Shown here: positions 8,201 to 17,325 of the stretch, one piece after another
Layout: every line of letters begins with the position of its first letter
How positions within the stretch are numbered: the stretch's first letter is position 1
Source: CAYJDR01 sp964368965
GTDB taxonomy: Bacteria; Chrysiogenota; Deferribacteres; Deferribacterales; Mucispirillaceae
Length of the DNA: 64,000 nucleotides
Assembly: GCA_964368965.1 (NCBI GenBank)
Contig: CAYJDR010000004.1
Coordinates: forward strand, 28,797 to 92,796
Direction of reading: 5' to 3'
Notes under the pieces: generated by a model
The model's input: only the letters and a program-made list of their open reading frames with translations
Database searches by the model: none
Told to the model about the DNA's origin: nothing
Made by a program: the position numbers and the translations under genes

Positions 8201-10093
8201 ATGGCAAACGACACATATACCCTATCAAACAGCATAGTTGCGAAACTTAAATCACAAGCTTTATTTGCTAATATTCCTGAAGAGGATATTAAATCATCTA
8301 TCACAAACTTTGAGGAACTACACATCCTTAAAGGTGAGCCTGTGTTCAGAAAAGGTGAACGCTACCACAAAGGTATCTACTTCGTTATTAACGGAACAGT
8401 CTCTCTTGAAAATTATGACACACACAAGCAAATCTACTGCGAAAATGAGCCTGTAGGCCTTTCTACATTCCTTGGCAAAACTAGATACACTAGCGACGCT
8501 ATAGCTACTGTCGATTCTGACCTCGTATTCGTGCATGAGATTTGCATCTACAACATCATGGCATCTTTTGAGCATTTTCGCTACAAACTGACAGACGACA
8601 TAAACGCAAGGCTTGCAAGCCTTAGCAACTCACTCGCAGCTAGGAAGCGCACAGCATTCTCTACTGTTGCTAGCCATATGTCATCGCCTGTTATGACCAT
8701 ACAAACAAACAAAACAGTTATCGACGCTGCTAGATTAATGGCCGATGCTCACGTTGAGAGCTTGCTTATCGTCAACCGTAAGCAAATCATCAAAGGGCTT
8801 ATCACATCATCAAACATCATGAACAAGTTTGTTTGCAACGTGCAAGAAAATATCGACGCACTCGAAGTTGAAAGATATGGCGACACAGAACCACTATTTT
8901 TCCCACCTGAGTTGCCTATAAACGAAGCAGCTACAGAACTCCAAATTGCAGGAAAATCACACGCCATAGTTATACAACACGGCAAACCGATAGGTATTTT
9001 ATCAAGCAACAACATCGCACTGAAATTATACAGAAACTATAACCTCTTCACTACGCACATCGAAGGACTTAAAACAATAGACGAACTTAAAGTCGCATAC
9101 GGAAACATTTTAAACATAGCAAGCACACTTTCTACATCAGCTAGGATATCTAGGGAAACACTAACAACCCTTTCACACATATACTACGCTATCGAGAAAG
9201 CTACGTTTAACATCACTATCGACGAAGTGAACAAAAAGCATGGCTTCGATATCACAACTCAACACCATGCATACTTAGTGCTTGGCTCGGCAGCTAGAAG
9301 GGAGATGAACCTACAACCGTACATCAACCACGCAATCATACTGCACGACAACACAGATGATAAAACATATAACCAATTTGTCGAGTTTGCAAAATGCTTC
9401 AACAAAAATCTGGAAATGGTCGGCTTTAGGTTCGACCAACTTGACGACACAGACACTAGCCCAGATATCGGGCTTATTAAACGCATGTCAGAATGGCTTG
9501 AATTTATTGACAATTGGAGCACAAAAGATGGCGACTACAGCGGCAACTCATGCTTCTCATGCATCATGGATATCGCAATTTTTGACGGTGATGTCGCATC
9601 TGCATGGAAACTTCGCAACCACCTCATAACAAAAGTTATAAATAAACCATCTACTATCCGTAAGATATTAAAACTGTATCCAACAATCAAGATACCTATA
9701 TCACAATTCGGCAGCTTCATCACAGAAAAAGATGGCGACTACGAAAACATGATAGACTTACACGGCAATGCACTCTCCTACCTAGTTAATATCACTAGGC
9801 TTTTAGCGCTACATGCCGGCATCAACGACACAAGCACAATTAGCAGAATTGAACACCTAGCAAGAAAAGGCATAGTGCCTGAAAAAATGGCCGCGAACAC
9901 AATCATGGCGTTTGATACTATCCTTGAAACACTACTTAGTGAACAAATAAACCAGCATGAAAACGGGCAACCTATCACAACATATGTTACCCCTTCAAAA
10001 ATGTCGCTATTCTATCAAGAAAAACTGAAACGCGCACTACAGTTTTTAACGATATACACTAGCCACGGTATGAACCACTTAATGAACTTATAA
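8201..10093 (+). CDS. cNMP-binding/CBS/DUF294-type signalling protein with degenerate transferase
   Basis: Domain order of this 630-aa protein: cyclic-nucleotide-binding fold (~15-135, FRKGERYHKGIYFVINGTVSL), two CBS domains (~158-280, MSSPVMTIQTNKTVIDAARLM), then a DUF294/GlnD-like nucleotidyltransferase region (~290-460) and a helical C-terminal domain. The architecture matches the bacterial CNB-CBS-DUF294 family, thought to act in nucleotide-dependent signalling. The transferase signature is G362-S-A-A-R-R-E-M followed by Y374 and N376, where the family normally has two metal-binding Asp (D-x-D). Catalysis is therefore probably lost and the protein may be a pure sensor. An AGAGG ribosome-binding site precedes the ATG. 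It heads a plus-strand run with the NYN gene 13 bp downstream. Confidence 0.8.
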   Translation: MANDTYTLSNSIVAKLKSQALFANIPEEDIKSSITNFEELHILKGEPVFRKGERYHKGIYFVINGTVSLENYDTHKQIYCENEPVGLSTFLGKTRYTSDAIATVDSDLVFVHEICIYNIMASFEHFRYKLTDDINARLASLSNSLAARKRTAFSTVASHMSSPVMTIQTNKTVIDAARLMADAHVESLLIVNRKQIIKGLITSSNIMNKFVCNVQENIDALEVERYGDTEPLFFPPELPINEAATELQIAGKSHAIVIQHGKPIGILSSNNIALKLYRNYNLFTTHIEGLKTIDELKVAYGNILNIASTLSTSARISRETLTTLSHIYYAIEKATFNITIDEVNKKHGFDITTQHHAYLVLGSAARREMNLQPYINHAIILHDNTDDKTYNQFVEFAKCFNKNLEMVGFRFDQLDDTDTSPDIGLIKRMSEWLEFIDNWSTKDGDYSGNSCFSCIMDIAIFDGDVASAWKLRNHLITKVINKPSTIRKILKLYPTIKIPISQFGSFITEKDGDYENMIDLHGNALSYLVNITRLLALHAGINDTSTISRIEHLARKGIVPEKMAANTIMAFDTILETLLSEQINQHENGQPITTYVTPSKMSLFYQEKLKRALQFLTIYTSHGMNHLMNL

Positions 10094-10106
10094 GGTTTAA
10101 AATTAA

Positions 10107-10904
10107 ATGAATATCGAAAAACAAAACAAACTAGTAGTTTTAATTGATGCTGATAATGCATCACCAGCAAACATAGACGGACTCATGGAAGAGATTGCAA
10201 AATACGGTATCGCTATCGTTAAACGTATTTACGGCGACTGGACTAGCCCTAACCTTAAAGGCTGGAAAGAAATGCTACCGCTACACGCAATCCAACCTAT
10301 GCAACAATTTGGCTACACTACGGGTAAAAACTCGACTGATAGCGCAATGATTATCGACGCTATGGATATTTTATATACATCAAAAGCCGATGGGTTTTGC
10401 ATTGTATCAAGCGATAGCGATTTCACAAGGCTAGCTTCACGCATACGCGAGGCTGGGTTAATCGTTTATGGGTTTGGAGAGCGCAAAACACCAGAAGCGT
10501 TCATCAAAGCATGTAACAAGTTCATATATGTAGAAAACTTAAAATGCGATGATGAAGAAATCGAAGCAAAACCTAAAAAATATTCATCAAACGAACTAAA
10601 AGCAGACACAACGCTCGTAAACCTATTACGTGCTGCTGTTAATGCATCAGAAGACGACGATGGGTGGGCATACCTTGCAACTGTTGGGCAATATATCAAC
10701 AACAAAGCATCAGAGTTCGACCCACGCTCATATGGCTACACAAAACTACATGAACTAATTAAAGCAATAAAACTATTTGATATAGACCCACGCAAAGACC
10801 CACGTGCACCTAATATCAAACAAATTTATATCAAAGACAACCGCAAAAAAAGAAGTAATGGCGATGAGCCACATATAATAAAAGAGGAAAGTAATGAAGT
10901 TTAA
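10107..10904 (+). CDS. NYN-domain (PIN-like) RNase with C-terminal LOTUS/OST-HTH domain
   Basis: In this 265-aa protein residues 8-150 form an NYN domain. The acidic sites are visible as LVVLIDADNAS (D14, D16), T-D-S-A-M-I-I-D-A-M-D and the S-S-D-S-D-F motif, followed by L-A-S-R-I-R-E-A-G. Residues ~170-240 (LLRAAVNASEDDDGWAYLA, GQYINNKASEFDPRSYGYTKLHEL) match the OST-HTH/LOTUS RNA-binding fold. This NYN-LOTUS pairing is widespread in bacteria and predicted to be a metal-dependent ribonuclease acting on structured RNA. The last 11 nt overlap the glyoxalase gene, so the two are co-translated. Confidence 0.85.
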   Translation: MNIEKQNKLVVLIDADNASPANIDGLMEEIAKYGIAIVKRIYGDWTSPNLKGWKEMLPLHAIQPMQQFGYTTGKNSTDSAMIIDAMDILYTSKADGFCIVSSDSDFTRLASRIREAGLIVYGFGERKTPEAFIKACNKFIYVENLKCDDEEIEAKPKKYSSNELKADTTLVNLLRAAVNASEDDDGWAYLATVGQYINNKASEFDPRSYGYTKLHELIKAIKLFDIDPRKDPRAPNIKQIYIKDNRKKRSNGDEPHIIKEESNEV

Positions 10905-11274
10905 AATTGCACACACAAATTTTAATGTGAAAAACTTGAAAGAAAGCCTTGAGTTCTACAACAAAGCACTAGGCATGGAAGAAAAAAGAAGATACAACGG
11001 CGAAGGCTTCACACTAGCATATATTGGCGACGAAACTGGTACTCACCTACTCGAACTAACTGAACTAGATAAGCACCCACAACCATACGACTTAGGCGAA
11101 AACGAAATCCACTTCGCATTCACTGTAGACGATTTCGACGCAGCTTACGAGCACCACAAAGCTATGGATTGCATCTGCTACGAAAACAAAGGCATGGGCA
11201 TCTACTTCATCAAAGATCCAGACGGATACTGGTTAGAAATTATGCCAACTAAAATGGAAAACTTAGGAGAGTAA
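10894..11274 (+). CDS. gloA: Lactoylglutathione lyase (glyoxalase I), VOC family
   Basis: This 126-aa protein is the size of a single-module glyoxalase I. Metal ligands are present at the expected spacing: H7 (KIAHTNFNV), E54 (HLLELT), H73 (EIHFAF) and E115 (YWLEIMP). It isomerises the hemithioacetal of methylglyoxal, a by-product of triose-phosphate metabolism, in the cytoplasm. The start lies inside the 3' end of the NYN-LOTUS gene with a GAGG-like site upstream. The yjdM-like gene follows after 1 nt. Confidence 0.88.
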   Translation: MKFKIAHTNFNVKNLKESLEFYNKALGMEEKRRYNGEGFTLAYIGDETGTHLLELTELDKHPQPYDLGENEIHFAFTVDDFDAAYEHHKAMDCICYENKGMGIYFIKDPDGYWLEIMPTKMENLGE

Positions 11275-11275
11275 C

Positions 11276-11611
11276 ATGTCAACAGTATGTCCAAAATGTG
11301 CTTATGACCCAATGTACGAAGATAACGGCATGATGGTTTGCCCTATCTGCGCTTATGAAGAGGAAATCAATAAAGAAGAAGTTGACAACTCTATCAAAGA
11401 CGCTAACGGCAACGTCCTACAAGACGGCGACAGCGTAAGCGTTATAAAAGACCTTAAAGTAAAAGGCAGCTCTAGTGGCATTAAAGTTGGCACTAAAGTA
11501 AAAAATATCAAATTGATATACGATAGCAGCGACGGCCACAATATTGACTGCAAAGTCGATGGAATTGGCGCTATGAAGCTGAAATCAGAGTTCGTAAAAA
11601 AACTGAAATAA
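11276..11611 (+). CDS. yjdM: YjdM/PhnA-family zinc-ribbon protein
   Basis: This 111-aa protein has an N-terminal zinc ribbon, C5-x2-C8 and C22-x2-C25 (MSTVCPKCAYDP...MVCPICAYEE), followed by the PhnA-type beta domain (DANGNVLQDGDSVSVIKDLKVKG, LKSEFVKK). The family is conserved but its role is unclear; the old phosphonate-related name is historical. It ends the short operon with NYN-LOTUS and gloA, and a clear terminator follows. Confidence 0.88.
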   Translation: MSTVCPKCAYDPMYEDNGMMVCPICAYEEEINKEEVDNSIKDANGNVLQDGDSVSVIKDLKVKGSSSGIKVGTKVKNIKLIYDSSDGHNIDCKVDGIGAMKLKSEFVKKLK

Positions 11612-11618
11612 CAATAAC

Positions 11619-11649
11619 TTACCCTACTTAACCGTAGGGTATTTTTTTT
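11619..11649 (+). terminator. Rho-independent terminator after yjdM
   Basis: ACCCTAC (11621-11627) pairs with GTAGGGT (11634-11640) across a 6-nt loop and is followed by eight T. The next gene's ribosome-binding site begins right after the T-tract. Confidence 0.85.
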
Positions 11650-11659
11650 GAGAGATACC

Positions 11660-12301
11660 ATGAAACACCAAAAACACCACGCATATTTAATTGTAGATAT
11701 GAGCCAAGAAATAGATTTTTCTTACGTCGCTAATGAATATTATCAAATGGCGTCTAAAGATAAGTTCCTGAAATTTGCAGAGTTGATACAGCCAATTGTG
11801 GATCTATCTGAGCCAAAGAAAAACCGCGTACATACCGAGATGTATTTAAGAGATAGTGAAACTAACAAAGCTACAAAACTAAAACTAGGCACACTCAAAT
11901 GGAACGACACAAGCTTTACAAAAATCTTTGACACAATAGACAGTTATAACGGCGAACAAATTTCAATGCTACCGATTAAAGCAGAGTTTCCAAGTATCAT
12001 ATCTGCATATAAAGCAAGCGATTGCCCAAAACTATTGATTGATTTCATAAACTGTGGCGCAAGTGTATCAATTAGGGAAGATATATTTGAGAAACTCGGG
12101 AAAGAGCATGTAGAGCGTATTATAAAAGATATCGCAACCTTGTTCACTGATACAGAGATATTATACCGTAAAGCGCCGATATTTTCAGAATTAATGGTGG
12201 ACACAGATAATGAACGCATACAAGACTATATCGCCTTAATACATAAGATGAATTTAAAAAGAAATCATCAGCCAAAGAAATGGCAAAAGATAACGATATA
12301 A
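11660..12301 (+). CDS. Hypothetical protein
   Basis: This 213-aa protein is read from the ATG at 11660, which has a GAGAG site 7 nt upstream. An in-frame TTG at 11648 lies in the preceding terminator's T-tract and is unlikely to be used. It has no signal peptide or membrane helix and no recognised motif. The protein is basic at the C-terminus (KRNHQPKKWQKI). A central segment (KLLIDFINCGASVSIREDIFEKLG) reads like a single helix-turn-helix repeat, but too weakly to assign. It is probably its own transcription unit. Confidence 0.6.
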   Translation: MKHQKHHAYLIVDMSQEIDFSYVANEYYQMASKDKFLKFAELIQPIVDLSEPKKNRVHTEMYLRDSETNKATKLKLGTLKWNDTSFTKIFDTIDSYNGEQISMLPIKAEFPSIISAYKASDCPKLLIDFINCGASVSIREDIFEKLGKEHVERIIKDIATLFTDTEILYRKAPIFSELMVDTDNERIQDYIALIHKMNLKRNHQPKKWQKITI

Positions 12302-12346
12302 TCGACTATACATAGCGGACTACCCACAACATGAAGCTAACCCACG

Positions 12347-12362
12347 AAGGTAGCCCTACCTT
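12347..12362. repeat. Short perfect inverted repeat, no clear role
   Basis: AAGGTAG-CC-CTACCTT lies in the gap between two convergent genes. It has no T-tract on either side, so termination is doubtful. Confidence 0.3.
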
Positions 12363-12426
12363 AAGTAACAACACAATATCAAAGTTTCAAGTAATATAAG
12401 TTAAGATAACATGATATATTGGGCAC

Positions 12427-12456
12427 AAAAAAAGCTGTGAGGAAATACCCCACAGC
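12427..12456 (-). terminator. Rho-independent terminator of the atp operon
   Basis: On the minus strand a 9-bp stem (GCTGTGGGG with CCTCACAGC, one G-U pair) is followed by seven T, 23 bp after the atpC stop. Confidence 0.9.
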
Positions 12457-12478
12457 CTAAATTGTATAATTTGTTTGA

Positions 12479-12892
12479 TTAGCTATTTACTTCTTCAGCA
12501 ACCGCAATGCGAGCTAACTGAGTATCTATGATAGCTTGAGCTTCTTTTTCCCTTTCAGGAGTTAAGCTTTTATCAGCTAAGATAGCACTAGTTTTTTCAA
12601 CGAGCTCTTTTGCATGCTTAACGTCGATTTCATGCGCTTTAGTAGCCGACTCAGCAAGCACGACGATTTTATCGTCTGTAACTTCTAAAAAGCCTTTACT
12701 AACAAACACATGGTGCCTAACGTTATCAACTAAGTAAGTAAATCCACCAGCAACAAGTGAAGTAAAGAATGGTGCATGCCCAGCTAAAACGCCGAACTGC
12801 CCTTCGCTACCTTGTGCTATTATTTCATCAACTTCCCCAGAAACAAGCACTTGTTCAGGTGATACTAACTCAAGAAAAAGTTTCTCAGCCAT
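12479..12892 (-). CDS. atpC: ATP synthase F1 epsilon subunit
   Basis: This 137-aa protein has an N-terminal beta-sandwich (LFLELVSPEQVLVSGEVDEI, GQFGVLAGHAPFFTSL) typical of epsilon. A full C-terminal helical hairpin follows (HAKELVEKTSAILADK, AQAIIDTQLARIAVAEE), so the regulatory arm that can inhibit ATP hydrolysis is present. It is part of the central rotor stalk with gamma. It is the last gene of the operon, 3 bp after atpD and followed by a strong terminator. Confidence 0.95.
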   Translation of the reverse strand: MAEKLFLELVSPEQVLVSGEVDEIIAQGSEGQFGVLAGHAPFFTSLVAGGFTYLVDNVRHHVFVSKGFLEVTDDKIVVLAESATKAHEIDVKHAKELVEKTSAILADKSLTPEREKEAQAIIDTQLARIAVAEEVNS

Positions 12893-12895
12893 ATC

Positions 12896-14302
12896 TTAGT
12901 TTCCTTGCTTTGATTTTTCAAAAGCCTCTAGTACTTCTTCAATTCCGCCACGCATGTAGAAGAACTGCTCAGGTATCTCATCACATTTACCATCAAGGAT
13001 CATTTTGAAACCTTTGATAGAATCTTTTAGTGATACGTAAGTACCAGGTGTACCAGTGAACTGCTCAGCAACGTGGAACGGTTGAGATAGGAATCTTTGG
13101 ATCTTTCTTGCGCGTGCAACAGTATCCTTATCTTCCTCTGAAAGCTCTTCCATACCTAAGATTGCAATGATATCTTGAAGTTCTTTATAACGCTGTAGAA
13201 TAGCTTGAACGCCACGAGCAGTGTTATAGTGCTCGTCACCAACGTATTCTGGAGCTAAAATTCTTGAAGTAGAATCTAATGGGTCAACCGCAGGGTAGAT
13301 ACCCATCTCTGAGATCGCACGAGATAAAACTGTTTTTGCATCTAAGTGAGCAAATGTTGTAGCTGGTGCAGGGTCTGTTAAGTCATCGGCTGGTACGTAT
13401 ACCGCTTGAACTGAAGTAATAGAACCTTTCTTAGTAGATGTAATACGCTCTTGTAGTGCGCCCATCTCTGTAGCAAGTGTTGGCTGGTAACCAACCGCAG
13501 ATGGCATACGGCCAAGTAGAGCCGAAACCTCTGAACCTGCTTGAGAGAAACGGAAGATGTTATCTACGAATAGAAGAACGTCTTGCCCTTGATCTCTGAA
13601 GTGCTCAGCAACTGAAAGAGCTGATAAAGCAACCCTCATACGTGCACCAGGTGATTCGTTCATCTGGCCGTATACAAGAGAAACTTTGTCGATAACGCCT
13701 GACTCTGTCATTTCTAACAATAAGTCGTTACCTTCACGAGTACGCTCACCAACACCAGCGAAAACTGAGTAACCACCGTGCTCTTGCGCGATGTTGTTGA
13801 TTAATTCCATGATAACAACCGTTTTACCAACGCCCGCACCACCGAATAGACCAGTTTTACCACCTTTTGTGTATGGTTCTAGCAAGTCGATAACTTTGAT
13901 ACCTGTTTCAAGGATTTCAACGCCTGTGTCTTGGTCTTCAAGTAATGGAGTTGGTTGGTGGATTGCTCTTCTGCTTTCTTCAGCAACAGGGCCTTTACCA
14001 TCAACTGGCTCGCCGATTACGTTTAAGATACGTCCAAGAACGCCTTTACCAACTGGTACAGATATAGGTGCACCAGTATCAGTTGCTTCCATACCTCTAA
14101 CTAAACCGTCAGTAGAAGCCATACAAACCGCACGAACTGTGTCTTCACCTAGGTGTTGAGCAACTTCAGCGATAACTGATTCGTTTGTATCTTTATTTTC
14201 AATTTTTATTGCGTTATAGATTTTCGGTAGCTTACCTGTGTCGAACTTAACGTCAACAACAGGACCGATAATCTGAGTAATTTTACCTTTACTTCCCGCC
14301 AT
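12896..14302 (-). CDS. atpD: ATP synthase F1 beta subunit
   Basis: The protein is 468 aa from the ATG at 14302. That ATG has an AGGAGA site just upstream and begins M-A-G-S-K-G-K-I. A longer open frame to 14338 would run back towards atpG and lacks support. The catalytic P-loop GGAGVGKT, the catalytic glutamate region GERTREGNDL and the ALSGLTMAE-type adenine-pocket region are all in place. It forms the catalytic alpha3-beta3 hexamer with AtpA on the cytoplasmic side. It starts 19 bp after the atpG stop. Confidence 0.97.
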   Translation of the reverse strand: MAGSKGKITQIIGPVVDVKFDTGKLPKIYNAIKIENKDTNESVIAEVAQHLGEDTVRAVCMASTDGLVRGMEATDTGAPISVPVGKGVLGRILNVIGEPVDGKGPVAEESRRAIHQPTPLLEDQDTGVEILETGIKVIDLLEPYTKGGKTGLFGGAGVGKTVVIMELINNIAQEHGGYSVFAGVGERTREGNDLLLEMTESGVIDKVSLVYGQMNESPGARMRVALSALSVAEHFRDQGQDVLLFVDNIFRFSQAGSEVSALLGRMPSAVGYQPTLATEMGALQERITSTKKGSITSVQAVYVPADDLTDPAPATTFAHLDAKTVLSRAISEMGIYPAVDPLDSTSRILAPEYVGDEHYNTARGVQAILQRYKELQDIIAILGMEELSEEDKDTVARARKIQRFLSQPFHVAEQFTGTPGTYVSLKDSIKGFKMILDGKCDEIPEQFFYMRGGIEEVLEAFEKSKQGN

Positions 14303-14321
14303 GTACTTTCTCCTAATTAAA

Positions 14322-15188
14322 TTATAATGCTTCGGCACCGTTTACGATGTCGAGGAGTTCTGTTGTAATAGCAGCTTGTCTTGCCTTGTTGTAGTTTAAA
14401 ACAAGCTTTTTAATCATTTCACCTGCATTCGTAGTTGCACTATCCATTGCAACCATTCTTGCACCGTGTTCGCCTGCTGCCGATTCCATCATACCTTGGT
14501 ATATAATTGTGTTAATATACTGTGGTAAGATTTGCTCTAAAACGCTTTCCACGCTAGGCTCGTATTCGAAATCTGGGAATACTTCGCTTTCGCCTGCTGC
14601 TTCTGTTTCGATAGCAACTGGAAGAACTTTAGTAGCTTTTACTTGCTGTGATGATGTCGAAACAAACTCATTATATACGATACGTAGTTCGTCGATAACG
14701 CCATCTTCAAAATCTTTGATACCAAGTTGACCAACTTCTAAGGCTTTCTCAAAAGTGTACTTGCCACCAAGATCTATCCATTGGTGAGCTATCGGGAAAG
14801 GACGACGCTTAAAAAAGTCGTAAACCCTTTTACCAACAACGTATAACCTAACTTTGTCAGCACCAAGTGCTAAACATTGAGCATACGCTTCTTTGATAAC
14901 GTTTGAGTTAAACGCACCGCATAGACCTTTGTCAGATGCGATAACTAATAAACCAACCGTTTTCACTTCTTCGCGTACATCCATATACATGTTAGATTGG
15001 CTGCCTTGTGAGCGAGCCGATATATCTTTAATAACTTCAGACATCTTCGCAGAGTAAGGACGTGCAGACTGCATAGCTTCAATCGCTTTACGCATCTTAG
15101 CTGCCGAAACCATTTTCATAGCTTTCGTAATTTTTTGCGTATTTTCTACCGACTGAATTTGACGTTTTATATCGCGTGCACTTGCCAT
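14322..15188 (-). CDS. atpG: ATP synthase F1 gamma subunit
   Basis: This 288-aa protein has the two conserved terminal helices that form the rotor coiled coil: DIKRQIQSVENTQKITKAMKM at the N-terminus and MIKKLVLNYNKARQAAIT near the C-terminus. The DKGLCGAFNSNV motif lies in the middle. It couples proton flow in Fo to catalysis in F1. A 62-bp gap separates it from atpA and contains a strong hairpin without a T-tract. Confidence 0.96.
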   Translation of the reverse strand: MASARDIKRQIQSVENTQKITKAMKMVSAAKMRKAIEAMQSARPYSAKMSEVIKDISARSQGSQSNMYMDVREEVKTVGLLVIASDKGLCGAFNSNVIKEAYAQCLALGADKVRLYVVGKRVYDFFKRRPFPIAHQWIDLGGKYTFEKALEVGQLGIKDFEDGVIDELRIVYNEFVSTSSQQVKATKVLPVAIETEAAGESEVFPDFEYEPSVESVLEQILPQYINTIIYQGMMESAAGEHGARMVAMDSATTNAGEMIKKLVLNYNKARQAAITTELLDIVNGAEAL

Positions 15189-15212
15189 TAACTGCTCCTA
15201 ATTTTTAACAAC

Positions 15213-15238
15213 AGCACATGCCCCTAAAGGCACGTGCT
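15213..15238 (-). other. Intercistronic hairpin between atpA and atpG
   Basis: AGCACATGCC (15213-15222) pairs with GGCACGTGCT (15229-15238): a 10-bp stem with one wobble pair and a 6-nt loop. No T-run follows on the minus strand, so it is more likely an RNA-processing or stability element than a terminator. Confidence 0.5.
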
Positions 15239-15250
15239 ATAATGGTTTTC

Positions 15251-16759
15251 TTAACCGTTAAATTGTTTTTTAAACGTTTCTATAGTTGATTTCATCTTAG
15301 CTGTAAGCTCATCAGAAATAGCTTTCTTTTCAGAAATCTCTTCTAGGATGCCAGAGCCAGATGTTTTTAAGTATGCTAAGTATTCTTGTTCGAACTTATC
15401 AACTTGTTTTAAATCAAGATCGTCTAGGTAGCCGTTAACCGCAGCGAAAATAGATGCAACTTGCTCTTCAACAGCAAATGGTTTGTTTTGCTTTTGTTTA
15501 AGGAGTTCCATCATTCTGCTACCACGTGTAAGCTGAGCAACAGTAGCAGCATCTAAGTCACTACCGAACTGAGCAAACGCAGCCAATGAACGATATTGTG
15601 CAAGGTCAAGACGTAAACGTCCAGCAACTTGTTTCATCGCTTTAATTTGAGCAGCACCACCAACACGAGAAACCGAAATACCAGCGTTAACCGCAGGACG
15701 GAAACCAGAGTTGAATAAATCTGTCTCAAGGAATATCTGACCATCTGTAATAGAAATTACGTTAGTCGGGATATATGCAGAAACGTCACCAGCTTGTGTT
15801 TCAATGATTGGAAGTGCAGTTAATGAACCAGCACCTTGCTCATCACTAAGCTTAGCAGCACGCTCTAATAATCTTGAGTGGAGATAGAATACGTCACCTG
15901 GGAATGCTTCACGTCCTGGTGGGCGGCGAAGCAATAATGACATCTCTCTGTATGCTGTAGCATGTTTAGATAAATCATCATAAACTAGAAGCGCGTGTTG
16001 GCCTCTGTCTCTGAAGTATTCACCCATAGTACAACCTGCCATTGGAGCTAAATACTGTAATGGTGCAGAATCAGATGCTGTAGCAGCTACAACAATTGTG
16101 TATTCCATAGCACCGTGTGCTTCAAGTGTTTGAACAACTTGAGCAACAGTAGAACGCTTTTGACCAATCGCAACGTAAACACAAATCATGTTTTGACCTT
16201 TTTGGTTAATGATTGTGTCTAACGCAACAGCTGTTTTACCAGTTTGTCTGTCACCAATGATAAGCTCACGCTGACCACGACCAACAGGAATCATAGAGTC
16301 AATCGCTTTGATACCAGTTTGAACTGGCTCATGTACTGGTTTACGTAAAACGATACCAGGAGCTACTTTCTCAATAACGTCTGTTTCTTTTGCGTTAATT
16401 GGACCTTTACCATCAATCGGTTGACCTAGTGAGTTAACTACACGCCCAACTAGTTCTGGACCAACTGGAACAGACATAATGCGACCTGTACGTTTAACAA
16501 CGTCGCCTTCTTTAATTCCAGTGTAATCACCCATAACAACCGCACCAATGTTATCTTCTTCAAGGTTTAAAACTAATCCATAAACCTCGTTAGGGAACTC
16601 AATAAGTTCGCCCGCCATAACATTGTCTAACCCGTAGATTTTTGCAATCCCGTCGCCTGCACTGATAACAGTGCCCACTTCTTCCATAGTAACCGTTTTA
16701 TCAAAATTTTTGATCTGGTCACGGATAATCTGGCTTATCTCATCCGCTTTAATTTGCAT
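15251..16759 (-). CDS. atpA: ATP synthase F1 alpha subunit
   Basis: This full-length 502-aa protein has the non-catalytic nucleotide site P-loop GDRQTGKT, the alpha signature segment NAGISVSRVGGAAQ and the arginine-finger region. It alternates with beta in the hexamer and carries the regulatory nucleotide sites. The position and order (H-A-G-D-C) are standard. The gap to atpH is 27 bp. Confidence 0.97.
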   Translation of the reverse strand: MQIKADEISQIIRDQIKNFDKTVTMEEVGTVISAGDGIAKIYGLDNVMAGELIEFPNEVYGLVLNLEEDNIGAVVMGDYTGIKEGDVVKRTGRIMSVPVGPELVGRVVNSLGQPIDGKGPINAKETDVIEKVAPGIVLRKPVHEPVQTGIKAIDSMIPVGRGQRELIIGDRQTGKTAVALDTIINQKGQNMICVYVAIGQKRSTVAQVVQTLEAHGAMEYTIVVAATASDSAPLQYLAPMAGCTMGEYFRDRGQHALLVYDDLSKHATAYREMSLLLRRPPGREAFPGDVFYLHSRLLERAAKLSDEQGAGSLTALPIIETQAGDVSAYIPTNVISITDGQIFLETDLFNSGFRPAVNAGISVSRVGGAAQIKAMKQVAGRLRLDLAQYRSLAAFAQFGSDLDAATVAQLTRGSRMMELLKQKQNKPFAVEEQVASIFAAVNGYLDDLDLKQVDKFEQEYLAYLKTSGSGILEEISEKKAISDELTAKMKSTIETFKKQFNG

Positions 16760-16786
16760 AAAGCCATACTCCTTGAATGATATTCT

Positions 16787-17323
16787 TTACACTAACGATA
16801 CTTTCAGTTTCTCAAGTTGCCCTTTAACTGAAGCATCGTACAACATACTACCTAATTTCACTTTCACGCCGCCAATAATTTGCGGGTCGATTTCTTCTCT
16901 CAAGTTTACTTTCTTACCAATAACTTTAGTAAGTTTCGCCTCGAGTTCATCTTTAACTCCTTTATCAACAGGGGCTGCGAATGTTGCAACAGCATCAATC
17001 TCGCCTTTTTCTGCTAGGAGTTTGTGTTTTATTTCGTCATTTACTGACTCTAATAAAACTAAACGCCCTTTTTTGATTAACAATGAGATATACTTAAATA
17101 ACACATCACTAATCTTACCTTCTTTATGCAGGGCAGTGAATACAGCCATTTTATCTTCTGTATTAACTAAAGGATTTTTTATAACAGCTTCAAAGTCTGC
17201 ACTTGTGTTTTGCAACTTAGTTAGCTCGTCTAGTTCTTGCCAGATAGGCAATTTTTCGCCTGACGCTTTATAGTCATCATAAAACGCATCAGCATATCGC
17301 TTTGCTATTGAACGTATATTCAC
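16787..17323 (-). CDS. atpH: ATP synthase F1 delta subunit
   Basis: This 178-aa protein has an N-terminal helical bundle (SIAKRYADAFYDDYK) and the typical C-terminal segment IDPQIIGGVKVKLGSMLYDASVKGQLEKLK. It links the peripheral stalk b/b' to the top of alpha3-beta3. It starts 2 bp after atpF, so the two are translationally coupled. Confidence 0.95.
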   Translation of the reverse strand: MNIRSIAKRYADAFYDDYKASGEKLPIWQELDELTKLQNTSADFEAVIKNPLVNTEDKMAVFTALHKEGKISDVLFKYISLLIKKGRLVLLESVNDEIKHKLLAEKGEIDAVATFAAPVDKGVKDELEAKLTKVIGKKVNLREEIDPQIIGGVKVKLGSMLYDASVKGQLEKLKVSLV

Positions 17324-17325
17324 TG

